From Paenibacillus sp. 1001270B_150601_E10 (GTDB lineage Bacteria; Bacillota; Bacilli; Paenibacillales; Paenibacillaceae): a stretch of 64,000 nt of DNA. The stretch's first letter is position 1; each line of letters opens with the position of its first letter. Shown here piece after piece: positions 9,028 to 18,238 of this stretch. Below the pieces are notes generated by a model. The model worked only from the letters and a program-made list of their open reading frames with translations, had not been told where the DNA came from and did not search any database. Location of the stretch: positions 558,373 to 622,372 of the forward strand of contig NZ_JADMOL010000001.1 in NCBI RefSeq assembly GCF_015558675.1. Direction: 5' to 3'. A program made the position numbers and the translations under genes.

Positions 9028-9546
9028 CTAGGATCTTGCAATAATCTCGTCAGCAATGGCATCCGTGGATTTATGATCCGTATCCAATAAATACGGAATA
9101 TGCAGGGGATCATGGCTTAGCTTGCGAAGCAGGAACATGGAGCGATCCAACGATTCAAGATCTCCTCTTTGATGAATTCTTGCCTTCACCGTATCAGGTG
9201 AAGCTGTAAGAACGACATACGTCACCTGAATGCCGAGCCCTGCAAGCTCCTTCTCAAGCCATTCCCACTCCTCTTCCACGACAAAGTCAATCACGACATG
9301 CAGACCTTCTGCTAGAAACTGTCGGGTCAGATGCATCAGATTGCTCCAGGTTATGCGCAGACGATCCTCCCATAACGGCATGCGCTGTTCCTGAAACATA
9401 TTCAGCAGATGGTCTCCTTCAATCCGAACTGCTCCTGGAATGCGCCTAGCAACCGCTTTGGACGTTGTAGACTTTCCGACTCCTACCGGACCTGAAATAA
9501 TCGTAACACTTAACTTTTCTTGACGGTCCATAAGATTGATCTTCAC
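9028..9546 (-). CDS. P-loop NTPase / small-molecule kinase-like protein
   Basis: A 172-residue AAA_33/shikimate-kinase-like protein with Walker A GPVGVGKST at residues 19-27. A lid-like segment near the C-terminal third (ARIHQRGDLESLDRS) and an acidic strand after the P-loop (RIEGDHLLN) fit nucleotide or antibiotic kinases. The start is GTG at 9546 with GAGGAG upstream; an ATG five codons in is the alternative. It stands alone between the sulfatase unit and guaD. Substrate unknown. Confidence 0.75.
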   Translation of the reverse strand: MKINLMDRQEKLSVTIISGPVGVGKSTTSKAVARRIPGAVRIEGDHLLNMFQEQRMPLWEDRLRITWSNLMHLTRQFLAEGLHVVIDFVVEEEWEWLEKELAGLGIQVTYVVLTASPDTVKARIHQRGDLESLDRSMFLLRKLSHDPLHIPYLLDTDHKSTDAIADEIIARS

Positions 9547-9814
9547 CTCTTCTCCTCTGCGTTTTTTGTTAACTTCATTATATCAAGTTGAGCGTTTCGT
9601 GTGGGGTGATTATAGATATCGATAACATTTTTTTGTGATTTAGAATCATGAGCGTAAAAAACCTATTTGATGATCAACTTATAACGAAAGACCACACTTC
9701 TTAACAACCTCACAGAAATTACAAATTAATATTCGTATTCTGTTATAGACTTATCATTTTTTCAGGATTATAATAACGATTACATCTTGAAAAACGAACT
9801 TTAAGGCGGTAATT

Positions 9815-11179
9815 ATGGAAAATAATATGCATTTATTTCAAGGCACTGCATTTTCTAGCAAATCACCTAAAGAAACACAAATCTTAAAAGACCACCTTTT
9901 CTTGGTCAATGGCGACGGAGTGATCGAAAAGATCGTCGCACCTGAGGAATTCGATTATCAGGACTTGCTTGAAGCTTATCAAGGCACGGATTACTTTCAT
10001 TCCTTGGCAGAGGGCCAGTATTTCTTGCCTGGATTTATCGATCTGCATGTTCACGCACCCCAATGGGCTCAATCGGGGACTGCATTAGACATTCCACTAT
10101 ATGATTGGTTGAACACGTACACCTTCCCGCTTGAGTCTAAATTCTCAGATCTCAGCTTTGCGGAAAAAGTCTACGGCGATGTTGTCAGCACCTTGCTCGC
10201 GAACGGGACAACGACAGCCCTTTACTTTGCTACGGTGCATAAAGAAGCAAGCTTGTTGTTGGCTGAATTATGTACGAAGAAAGGCCAGCGCGGTCTAGTT
10301 GGAAAAGTGGTTATGGATGATCCTGAGCAGAATCCGGCGTTTTATCGTGATGCGGATACTGAAACAGCACTTAAAGATACAGAGGAATTTATTCTCGCCG
10401 TGCGGGAATTAGCTGAATCAACGAAGCAAGGGGTTTACCCCGTTGTGACACCTAGATTCATTCCAAGCTGCACAGATCAAGCGCTCAAAGGGCTCGGAGA
10501 GCTCGCGGCCAAGTATGATACCTATGTTCAATCGCACTGCAGTGAAAGCGATTGGGCACATGGCTACGTGCAAGATCGGTTTCAAAAGAACGATGCCTTT
10601 GCGCTAAATGATTTTGGCCTGCTACGTGATAAGTCCGTCATGGCGCATTGCAATTTCTTGGATGACCATGATACCGATTTATTTGCAGAGACAGGAACGG
10701 CAGTTGCACATTGTCCGATATCTAATGCTTATTTTGCGAACAGCGTTATCCCTATCGCTCATTTCCATAACAAAGGGGTTGAGATTGGCTTAGGGTCGGA
10801 TATTTCCGGCGGCTTTTCACCTAGCCTTTTCGATAACATCAGACAAGCCGTCATTTCTTCTAGAATGCTGGAAGATGGTGTTAACCCGTCTCTTCCTGCC
10901 CATGAACGCGGCGTACCCGATTCACGCATTACGATTGATGAAGCATTCTATCTTGCCACAGCTGGCGGCGGCGAGAGCTTAAGCTTGCCAATCGGCCGCA
11001 TCCAGGAGAACTATGCATGGGATGTACAAATCATCGATACGAATGTACCGTCCTCTAAATTGCCGATCTATGATGCGAATGAAGATTTACACGACGTTTT
11101 CCAAAAAATCATGTATCTATCTAGACCTGAAAATATCCGTGAGGTCTGGGTTCAGGGTGAAAAGGTTCATTCGCGTTAA
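9815..11179 (+). CDS. guaD: guanine deaminase
   Basis: Amidohydrolase converting guanine to xanthine and ammonia; 454 residues. Motifs: PGFIDLHVHAPQ (zinc ligands His78 and His80), SHCSESDWAHG near 240, a second His at VMAHCNF near 280, and GLGSDISGG (metal Asp) near 328. These match the guanine-deaminase branch of the ATZ/TRZ family, including the QWAQSG start of the substrate loop. AAGGCGG precedes the ATG. A purine permease follows 36 bases later, so the pair imports and uses purine bases. The 268-base upstream gap contains no purine riboswitch I can recognise. Confidence 0.93.
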   Translation: MENNMHLFQGTAFSSKSPKETQILKDHLFLVNGDGVIEKIVAPEEFDYQDLLEAYQGTDYFHSLAEGQYFLPGFIDLHVHAPQWAQSGTALDIPLYDWLNTYTFPLESKFSDLSFAEKVYGDVVSTLLANGTTTALYFATVHKEASLLLAELCTKKGQRGLVGKVVMDDPEQNPAFYRDADTETALKDTEEFILAVRELAESTKQGVYPVVTPRFIPSCTDQALKGLGELAAKYDTYVQSHCSESDWAHGYVQDRFQKNDAFALNDFGLLRDKSVMAHCNFLDDHDTDLFAETGTAVAHCPISNAYFANSVIPIAHFHNKGVEIGLGSDISGGFSPSLFDNIRQAVISSRMLEDGVNPSLPAHERGVPDSRITIDEAFYLATAGGGESLSLPIGRIQENYAWDVQIIDTNVPSSKLPIYDANEDLHDVFQKIMYLSRPENIREVWVQGEKVHSR

Positions 11180-11215
11180 GCCTATAAAACAAGCAAATTT
11201 GAGGTGTACATCAAA

Positions 11216-12562
11216 GTGAAAACACAAGCAGACAAACAAGATCACGCTCCACAATTAACAATCTCGCCTGATCAGAAACTATCCTTCGGCAAGTCCGCCA
11301 TCCTGGGACTGCAGCATGTTATCGCCATGGATGTCTATGTCGTACCGTTTCTTATTGCCATGCTGATTGGTTTATCCTCCGGTCAATCCAGCGCATTGAT
11401 TCAATCCACATTCATTGCAGCAGGTATCGGAACGATTGTGCAAACGTACTTCTGTATGAAGCTTCCTATCGCACAAGGCCCTTCCTACGTTCCGCTTGGT
11501 GCCATCGTCAGTATTTATGCCGCAAGCGGCGGCGGACAATTAGGCTGGAACTCCGTCTTGGGAGCAAGCTTGATTGGTTCGATCCTAGTCATTATTTTGG
11601 GCTATACAGGTATCTTCAATAAAATCGTTAAATCCTTTATCCCGCCGATTGTAGGGGGAACGATTATTTTTATCGTCGGTCTTTCGCTGCTGCCGGTTGC
11701 GATAAGAGACAATATTTATGGTGCAACGGATGCAACAATCAATCAGAACGTGCTGCTGGCCCTTATTTCAGGCGCCGCACTTCTTCTATTCGTTATTCTA
11801 GGTTCTCTGTTCCGTAAAAAAGGAACGATATTCCGCACAACGTCCGTCATGGTTGCTTTGGTTGTCGGATGTATTGCTGCAGATGCAATGGGCGTATTGG
11901 ACTTCTCAGCAGTTCGAGACGCTAAGTGGTTCAGCATGCCGCAGATTCCATTTGCAGACTTTGGCTTTTCGTTCAATTTCTCCGCGATTATCACGATGGT
12001 GATCATATACTTCGTGCTGCTTGCTGAAACAACGGGCACCTGGTTTGCCGTCAGCAACGTTATCGATAAGCCGTTAACGGATAAAAACTTAAACCAGGGT
12101 GTAATCGGAGAAGGGATTAGCTGTCTTATCGCTTCTTTGGCCGGTTCAACTCCTGTTACAGGCTATTCCACCAATGCCGGTATTATTTCCATCACCGGTA
12201 TTGCAAGCCGTCGTGTCTTTCTGGCAGTAGGCGGATGGTTTATCCTCTTCGGCTGCTCAGGCAAATTAGCAGCTTTGATCTCTTCGATTCCGACGTCTGT
12301 CATCGGAGGCGTATTTGCCATCGTTTGCAGCATTATCGCCATAAACGGGGTACAAGTGATCAAAAACGAAAAAATTGGCGAGAAAGAAATGTACATCATC
12401 GCCATACCGATGATTATCACACTAGCGCTAGTGCTTATTCCGAAAGATTTCTTGTATTCACTGCCGACGTTCGTGCAATATCTCTTAGGCTCGCCTATCC
12501 TTGCTGCTTCCTTGGCTGCAATCTTATTGAATAAGATACTGCCTAGTGAAAAGGCTAGCTAA
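11216..12562 (+). CDS. NCS2-family purine/xanthine-type permease
   Basis: A 448-residue nucleobase:cation symporter-2 membrane protein. It has about 12-14 hydrophobic segments and NCS2 marks such as GLQHVIAMDVYVVPFLIA, QGPSYVPLGAI in the substrate region and ETTGTWFAVSNV in the second half. GTG at 11216 is chosen for GAGGTG nine bases upstream; an in-frame GTG at 11204 lies inside that site. Co-transcribed with guaD, it probably brings in guanine, xanthine or uric acid. The exact substrate is inferred from the neighbour only. Confidence 0.88.
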   Translation: MKTQADKQDHAPQLTISPDQKLSFGKSAILGLQHVIAMDVYVVPFLIAMLIGLSSGQSSALIQSTFIAAGIGTIVQTYFCMKLPIAQGPSYVPLGAIVSIYAASGGGQLGWNSVLGASLIGSILVIILGYTGIFNKIVKSFIPPIVGGTIIFIVGLSLLPVAIRDNIYGATDATINQNVLLALISGAALLLFVILGSLFRKKGTIFRTTSVMVALVVGCIAADAMGVLDFSAVRDAKWFSMPQIPFADFGFSFNFSAIITMVIIYFVLLAETTGTWFAVSNVIDKPLTDKNLNQGVIGEGISCLIASLAGSTPVTGYSTNAGIISITGIASRRVFLAVGGWFILFGCSGKLAALISSIPTSVIGGVFAIVCSIIAINGVQVIKNEKIGEKEMYIIAIPMIITLALVLIPKDFLYSLPTFVQYLLGSPILAASLAAILLNKILPSEKAS

Positions 12563-12630
12563 TGATCGATATACGGGGTCATTGAATGAATGCAAATAAG
12601 AATGCAAATACGTAATAGACTCATACTAGT

Positions 12631-12680
12631 AAAAGAACTCCTTACACACTGTGCTGACAGCAGATGCAAGGAGTTCTTTT
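12631..12680. terminator. terminator after the guaD-permease operon
   Basis: Arms AAAAGAACTCCTT and AAGGAGTTCTTTT pair perfectly around a 24-base loop; T runs stand on both strands. Confidence 0.8.
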
Positions 12681-12713
12681 CACTTCTTCGATTACTCCGA
12701 TCTTTCTCATGCC

Positions 12714-12884
12714 TCAACGAAGCATCCGTTTCACGGTAAGAACAACCGTAGTTCTACCTCGTATTTCTTCTTGAAGATCAGCTATTTCAACGTATACTCT
12801 CTTTTCTATCGATCCATTCATAGGTTGAAAGAATGCCGCTATGATTTGTGTACCTAATAGACGCTTTACGATTGCTACTTCCAT
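12714..12884 (-). CDS. possible 56-residue small protein
   Basis: An ATG ORF lying between two terminators in the convergent gap. It reads MEVAIVKRLLGTQIIAAFF with a charged, beta-like second half. Composition is protein-like, but no good ribosome site is seen and the ATG abuts the T run of the ECF terminator. Kept as a low-confidence candidate. Confidence 0.2.
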   Translation of the reverse strand: MEVAIVKRLLGTQIIAAFFQPMNGSIEKRVYVEIADLQEEIRGRTTVVLTVKRMLR

Positions 12885-12920
12885 AGTAAAAATGGCTCGC
12901 CCCGTTGCATGGAGCGAGCC
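12884..12920 (-). terminator. terminator of the ECF transporter operon
   Basis: On the minus strand GGCTCGCTCC pairs with GGGGCGAGCC around a short loop and is followed by ATTTTTACT. It lies 18 bases after the last ATPase gene. Confidence 0.8.
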
Positions 12921-12937
12921 GCTTAGCATATAGAAGC

Positions 12938-13747
12938 TTATTCTTTCGTTCCTTTGCATGCTTTCACAAAGGCATCTACCGTGATAATTCGCCCACCAAG
13001 GCTGAGCGTACCTGCAAGCTGTGTCACTGGCGGAGCCTGCAGATGGCTCTCTTTCATCACAGCCGGATTCCAGAAGATCTCCTTCGCGGTGCTATCGGAC
13101 ACCACGCGGCGATTCGCCATCGCAATGACACGGTCAAATTGATCGGCCACATAGTTCATATCGTGAGTGATCATGATCACGGTCTTGCCGTTCTTCGTGA
13201 GATGCTCGATGATCTTCGTCAAGCGCTCCAAGGAGCGCGCGTCTTGACCTGCCGTCGGCTCATCCAGAATGACCACCTTCGTCTGCATCGCAAGCACTGC
13301 TGCAATCGCAACAAACTTGCGCAGCGAGTATGGCAGACTGTACGGATGCAAATCCGCAACATCCATAAGGCCTGTGAGCTGAAGTGCTTCATTGACTACT
13401 TGCGATGCCTCTGACTCGCTAAGATTCAAATGACGTGTGCTGAATTCTACTTCTTCTCGAATCGTCTCATGAAAGATCTGATCATCAGGATTCTGGAACA
13501 CATAGCCGACCTTTGAGGATACCTGAGCGGTCGTATGCTCCAGCGTGTTCCAGCCATCCACGATTACGGTGCCGCTTGTCGGCTTCAGCAGGCCGTTCAT
13601 CAGCTTCACAGCCGTCGTCTTTCCTGCACCGTTTTGACCAATGATCGCAACCTTTTCTCCTTCTTCAAACGACATCGAGACTTGATCAAGCGCTTTTGAT
13701 CCGTTTGGATAGATAAAAGATACTTGTTGCAGTTCCAATAGAGCCAT
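12938..13747 (-). CDS. ECF transporter ATPase subunit with diverged signature motif
   Basis: A 269-residue ABC ATPase energising the ECF transporter. Walker A is GQNGAGKTT, the Q-loop region VFQNPDDQIF is typical of EcfA proteins, Walker B is VVILDEPTAGQD and the H-loop MITHD. The signature LSGGQ is replaced by LPYSLRKF, so one of the two composite ATP sites lacks the standard signature. The ATG at 13747 overlaps the preceding stop by one base; the upstream in-frame ATG at 13780 lies inside the neighbour. It should pair with the canonical ATPase next door. Confidence 0.88.
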   Translation of the reverse strand: MALLELQQVSFIYPNGSKALDQVSMSFEEGEKVAIIGQNGAGKTTAVKLMNGLLKPTSGTVIVDGWNTLEHTTAQVSSKVGYVFQNPDDQIFHETIREEVEFSTRHLNLSESEASQVVNEALQLTGLMDVADLHPYSLPYSLRKFVAIAAVLAMQTKVVILDEPTAGQDARSLERLTKIIEHLTKNGKTVIMITHDMNYVADQFDRVIAMANRRVVSDSTAKEIFWNPAVMKESHLQAPPVTQLAGTLSLGGRIITVDAFVKACKGTKE

Positions 13748-14601
13748 TATTGTCCCGCTCCTTTCCGAAGAGGAGCACATACCTGTTCTGCTTCCGCTCG
13801 CGTGATTGGCACCTCAGTCACCAACTGCTCCTGCTTGAGGCGAAGACCCAGCTCGGCATATTGCGGCAAAGAGCCCCCATGAGCTTTCACTTTTGGATCG
13901 CTGAGAATCGTCTTCGTATCGCCCTGCATGACAAGCTCGCCATTTTCAAGCAGGATAATCTGATCTGCATATTCCGCAATCCACTCCATCTTGTGCTCGA
14001 CCAAGATGATCGTCTTGCCCCGTTCTTTCATCAGATGAATGATTCTAAAAATATCCTCTGTCCCCTGCGGATCAAGCTGTGAGGTTGGCTCGTCAATAAT
14101 AAGCACCTCCGGATCCATCACGACCACAGACGCGAAGGCAACACGCTGCTTCTGGCCGCCGGACAGCTCCGTCGGATTTTTGTCTGCAATTGGTCCAAGC
14201 CTAAGCCGTTCAATAACCTCCTCTACCTTTTGCTTGATTAGCGCCGGTTCCAACCCTAAGTTCTCAAGACCGTAAGCAATTTCCTCGAACACCGTGTCCT
14301 TCGCCCCTGTGATCTGTGTGAACGGATTCTGGAATAGGTAGCCGATGCGTTCTGCCAGATCGCCTAACTCCAGCTCCTGCACACGCTTGCCGAACAAGGT
14401 TACCTCTCCTTTAAGCTCTCCATTGAAAAAGTGAGGGATAAAGCCACGCAGCACATTGCACAGCGTGGACTTGCCAGCACCGTTGGCTCCAATCACGGCA
14501 TAGAAGCTGCCCTTCTCTATATCCAGGCTTACATGCTTCAGCGATTCCCAGTCATTGATTGGATAGCGATAGGACACATCGCGTAACGTTAATAAGCTCA
14601 T
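13747..14601 (-). CDS. ECF transporter ATPase subunit (canonical)
   Basis: A 284-residue ABC ATPase of the EcfA/CbiO type. Walker A GANGAGKST, Q-loop FQNPFTQITGA, intact signature LSGGQKQR, Walker B VLIIDEPTSQLD and H-loop LVEHK are all present. It starts one base after the EcfT stop and ends overlapping the next ATPase, so the four transporter genes form one tight operon. Its intact signature can complement the degenerate one of its partner. Confidence 0.92.
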   Translation of the reverse strand: MSLLTLRDVSYRYPINDWESLKHVSLDIEKGSFYAVIGANGAGKSTLCNVLRGFIPHFFNGELKGEVTLFGKRVQELELGDLAERIGYLFQNPFTQITGAKDTVFEEIAYGLENLGLEPALIKQKVEEVIERLRLGPIADKNPTELSGGQKQRVAFASVVVMDPEVLIIDEPTSQLDPQGTEDIFRIIHLMKERGKTIILVEHKMEWIAEYADQIILLENGELVMQGDTKTILSDPKVKAHGGSLPQYAELGLRLKQEQLVTEVPITRAEAEQVCAPLRKGAGQ

Positions 14602-14602
14602 C

Positions 14603-15340
14603 TTAGAATCCTCCCTTCACCCAGATATAGACAAGCAGAGCAAGCAGAATGACGCGAAGCACGTAATCAAGGGCTGACTTATGCAGCACGGTCACATTTG
14701 TCTTTTTGTTATGGCTTGTAAATGCACGTGACTCCAGCGTAATGACACGCTCCTGCGTATTTTCAAAAGAAGACACAATCAATGTGCCAAGCACCGGCAC
14801 GATCGCCTTCGCTCGAATCTTCAAGCTGCCTTCCGTCTCCACGCCGCGGGACTGCTGTGCGTCCATAATCGCGTTCAATTGATGGCGCATCTGCGGAATG
14901 ATTTGAAGCGTTGACATAATCACGTATGTCACTTTCTTTGGCGTTCCGATTTTCTCCAAGGCGACGATAAAGTCCTTCGTCTTTGTAATCTGGAAGAATA
15001 GGGTAATCGAAGAAGTAATCGCGACGATCTTCGAGGTCAATAGAAGGCTATACTCCAGCCCTTCCTGCTTCAGACTGAAGATCCATCCGGACCAAAGCAC
15101 GGTCTCTCCAGGATAGAAGAAGCCTTGGATGATGAAAATAAACAGCACAATTAGCGTCACGCCTTTGAAAATCAAGCTGCAAAAGCTGTTGAATACCCCT
15201 GCCAGCAGCGCAATCAGCATGCAGATCGGCAGAATCAAGTACTGATAGCCATAGCCTGGTACAATTAGGATCGAGATTAATACAAAGAATACACCGAGCA
15301 ATTTCGTCATCGGGTGAAGCTGCAAGATTGGATTTTTCAT
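14603..15340 (-). CDS. ecfT: ECF transporter transmembrane subunit
   Basis: A 245-residue CbiQ/EcfT-family membrane protein with about five to six helices. It has the two coupling-helix motifs: DAQQSRGVETEG near 160 (A-R-G type) and ESRAF near 206. It overlaps the S-component gene by ATGA and lies one base before the first ATPase. It couples the ATPases to the substrate-binding S subunit. Confidence 0.9.
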   Translation of the reverse strand: MKNPILQLHPMTKLLGVFFVLISILIVPGYGYQYLILPICMLIALLAGVFNSFCSLIFKGVTLIVLFIFIIQGFFYPGETVLWSGWIFSLKQEGLEYSLLLTSKIVAITSSITLFFQITKTKDFIVALEKIGTPKKVTYVIMSTLQIIPQMRHQLNAIMDAQQSRGVETEGSLKIRAKAIVPVLGTLIVSSFENTQERVITLESRAFTSHNKKTNVTVLHKSALDYVLRVILLALLVYIWVKGGF

Positions 15341-15963
15341 TTTCGAGTCAGCCCCTCTTTCCGATGACGTTTCTTGGATCGCATATAGGGCGCGCCGTAA
15401 TGCATTTTGGACAGAAATTGCGGCGTCATTTTATAAACAATAAGAGAACTTGCAAGGATGGCCAGCACTTTATCAACAACCCCCAAGAGCAGGGTCTGGG
15501 AGAACACCGCCGTCCATATTTGCTGCCCAGTTGCAAGCAAGGTAGCCATAACCAAGTCGCCGCTCTGCCCCGTTACCCCGCCAAACAAAATAACTTGAAT
15601 CGGGCTTGATGTCGCCGACGATACAACCGCTATGATAAGCCCTGACACGATAATGCGCCATGGCTTTACAAACATGCCATACTTCGATAAATAGCCTGCC
15701 GTTAATCCGATCGCCATGGATGTTAAGCCAAATGGAATCGAGATCGGGTTCAGCATGCCGTTTACCAAGTTGCCTAGCCCGCCTGTGATCATGCCCACCC
15801 ACGGCCCTGCTACCATCGCAACGATGCAAGTCCCGATAACATCAAGATAGATGGGCATCTTTAGAATCGTCATCAACTGATAGGCAACGACGTTGATCGC
15901 AACACCGATAGGGATCATCGTGATGGCGAGCAGCGTAAAATCAACCTTAATACCGCGTTTCAT
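15337..15963 (-). CDS. ECF transporter substrate-binding S component, substrate unknown
   Basis: A 208-residue hydrophobic protein with about six membrane segments and a basic C-terminus (KKRHRKEGLTRK). Helices of the form PIYLDVIGTCIVAMVAGPWVGMITGGLGNLVNG match the ECF S-component fold. The start at 15963 has AGAGG seven bases upstream; an ATG two codons earlier is possible. Being in one operon with an ADP-ribosylglycohydrolase-family protein, it may take up a nucleoside or other N-ribosyl compound; that is inference. Confidence 0.8.
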   Translation of the reverse strand: MKRGIKVDFTLLAITMIPIGVAINVVAYQLMTILKMPIYLDVIGTCIVAMVAGPWVGMITGGLGNLVNGMLNPISIPFGLTSMAIGLTAGYLSKYGMFVKPWRIIVSGLIIAVVSSATSSPIQVILFGGVTGQSGDLVMATLLATGQQIWTAVFSQTLLLGVVDKVLAILASSLIVYKMTPQFLSKMHYGAPYMRSKKRHRKEGLTRK

Positions 15964-16019
15964 CTGCATTCCTCTTCCTGGTGTTAAATTCGAATCGTAC
16001 TATTGTGCAAACCCGTCCG

Positions 16020-18149
16020 TTAGATGGGACGAACCGTGTAACTCGCATAAGCCGTTCGGCTTCCCTCTCGATTGAGAAAGCCAATTTGCCCGTTCAGATA
16101 TGGCATGTCTGCATCCGTATATTCCATCATCAGCTGCCCATCGACATACATTTCATAATGATTCCCCGATGCTTTCACGGACAAAGTGAGCTCTCGATGA
16201 TGCTGAAGCATATAAGGAACCTTTGTGAGCACTGTCCAGGCAAGCCCGTTCTTTTTCAATAACAGTAGAGAGTTGTCTTCCAGCAGCAGCGCATAGCTTC
16301 TTAGCGCCCCCTGCACACGGAACAGGATGCCATGAGAAGAGCCCGTGAGCGGCGTAAGCGTCGACTCAAAGGTATAATCACTGAAATAGTGTCCGCCAGT
16401 ATAGGCTTCGATATCTCCTGTTGCCCCGCTGCCTGTCAGCTGTCCGTCTTCGAGTGCCCAATGGCCGCGCAGATATGTCAGCTGGCGCACATCTTGGTGA
16501 ATCGGATTCCATACTTCCATAGCAGACGCATGGAACGATTGATGGATGTCCGCTTGACCTGAGAATGTCACCTCATCAATATAAGCAATAAGCGACTTCG
16601 GAGAGCTGTATATCTCAGCTAGCGGAATCCATTCGATGCCCACCTCTGCAATCACTGCATTTGGCATCGTTGGAACACTCCAGCTTAGGCTGGTCCACTC
16701 ATCTAGTGGAAGCTTCACTTTGTCCCCGTACGAGAACGCGCCATCTGTCAAATTACGCACATATAAGCGAGCGGCCAAGTGTTCTTCATTTCCTTTCGGA
16801 ACATAGACATGCATCGTTACGGTTTGGCCAGGAAAGAAGTTCGGTGTAAAGCTTGGATCATAGCGGCTGTCATTGAAATCTTCCGGCGTATAATACGTTT
16901 GCATATAAGTGCGATAGCTGCCTCCACCATACAGTGAACTGAAGCTCACTTGAAGAGAACGCTTTCCATGGTATGCCGCTTCATCCGTGTTCACGCATGA
17001 GGTCATGATCATGGCCCCCTCCGGTCCCGCATTGCGAAATGCATGGGTGGCGCCTGGAAGTTCGAAGTCATAATGTGCATGGAAGCCCTGATTGTCAGGA
17101 ATCTCTTTGCCTACAAAATAACGTTTCGATATCGCTACGGTCTCCTTCGCCACATTTGCTAAATCCTGAATATTGCGTGAACCAATCAGGCTTGACGTGC
17201 ATACAAAGTCATTTATCGGCTTGCGCCAAGCTTCATCGATGCCAGACAGCCCGACAAAAGTCCCTACGATTGCGCCAACGTTTCCTACGTTGCAATCCGT
17301 ATCCCAGCCGCACATGTTCGAAATGTTGATGGATCGGCTGAAATCTCCTCCCCCATATAACAAGCCAAGTACAACCACCGCCGTGTTCGGGATAATATGG
17401 CACACGCCTGGATAACGATCATAACCGTAATGTGCTTGTACATAACGGAAGCATGCTCGCCAATCCTCAGGCTGCTCCTTATGAAAACGCACCATATCCA
17501 ACACAACGCGAGCATATTCACTATCCTGCGGGATTGTCGACAGCCCCCTTGCGATCACCTCATGAATAGAGCTTGCGTTAAACGCTGCCGCACAGCATGC
17601 TGCCACAAACCGCCCGCCGTAGATGCCGTTTTGATCATGAGAGACAGAGGCCATCTTGCCTGCCAGCTCTGCCGCTTCTTGCTCATCGCAAGGTGCTAGG
17701 AAGCCCCATACATCGCTAAAAATCTGACCGCCGATCTGTTCAGCCACCGCTCTCGAATTCTGCTCCATCGATCCTGATCTTGGTGCTTCGATACCTGCCT
17801 TCAAGTTGTTGTAAGCGGTATGTTCCGTTGATATGCCATATCCGCCCCACCAGAAGAAGCCATGGCTGTCTGCTATATAATTGAGCCATGTGTCTCCCAT
17901 CGCCTTGGCCGTTACCTTTTCACCAAGCGGTAAATCCCTAAGCGCCTGCATAAAGAAAATTGGCCCGTTCACATCATCATCTGCAGCAAAGTTCTTAAAG
18001 TCGTACAAGTAGCCGGTAATCTCGCCAAATGCCCGTTCAATTCGTTCGTAGCTCCAGTTCTCTATGTTCGCCCCATGGCGAACACCGATCATCTTGCCTA
18101 ACCAGCCTGCATAGACTTTCTCAGGGTAATCGGAGTGGTATGTGACCAT
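16020..18149 (-). CDS. ADP-ribosylglycohydrolase-family protein with C-terminal beta-sandwich domains
   Basis: A 709-residue protein. Residues ~1-340 belong to the ADP-ribosylglycohydrolase/DraG superfamily: FAADDDVNGP supplies the N-terminal metal aspartates and CGWDTDCNVGNVGAIVG the C-terminal D-x-D pair. Residues ~370-550 look like a beta-sandwich, and ~560-709 like a concanavalin/3-keto-disaccharide-hydrolase-type domain (HGILFRVQGALRSYALLL, YEMYVDGQLMMEY). No signal peptide is seen. GGGAGG lies six bases before the ATG at 18149; an upstream ATG at 18182 lacks a site. It heads the ECF operon. Likely role: cleaving an N-glycosidic bond in the imported compound. Confidence 0.82.
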   Translation of the reverse strand: MVTYHSDYPEKVYAGWLGKMIGVRHGANIENWSYERIERAFGEITGYLYDFKNFAADDDVNGPIFFMQALRDLPLGEKVTAKAMGDTWLNYIADSHGFFWWGGYGISTEHTAYNNLKAGIEAPRSGSMEQNSRAVAEQIGGQIFSDVWGFLAPCDEQEAAELAGKMASVSHDQNGIYGGRFVAACCAAAFNASSIHEVIARGLSTIPQDSEYARVVLDMVRFHKEQPEDWRACFRYVQAHYGYDRYPGVCHIIPNTAVVVLGLLYGGGDFSRSINISNMCGWDTDCNVGNVGAIVGTFVGLSGIDEAWRKPINDFVCTSSLIGSRNIQDLANVAKETVAISKRYFVGKEIPDNQGFHAHYDFELPGATHAFRNAGPEGAMIMTSCVNTDEAAYHGKRSLQVSFSSLYGGGSYRTYMQTYYTPEDFNDSRYDPSFTPNFFPGQTVTMHVYVPKGNEEHLAARLYVRNLTDGAFSYGDKVKLPLDEWTSLSWSVPTMPNAVIAEVGIEWIPLAEIYSSPKSLIAYIDEVTFSGQADIHQSFHASAMEVWNPIHQDVRQLTYLRGHWALEDGQLTGSGATGDIEAYTGGHYFSDYTFESTLTPLTGSSHGILFRVQGALRSYALLLEDNSLLLLKKNGLAWTVLTKVPYMLQHHRELTLSVKASGNHYEMYVDGQLMMEYTDADMPYLNGQIGFLNREGSRTAYASYTVRPI

Positions 18150-18238
18150 GTCCTGCCTCCCGCCGTTTTTAATAAGGTGCATATTTCCAAGTTCTACGTA
18201 TTGTTGTCATTCACGCCCTTATTATACTTGAGCCAGGT

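Noticed and set aside
9547-9814. Purine riboswitch upstream of guaD
   Set aside because: No conserved purine aptamer blocks could be found in this gap.
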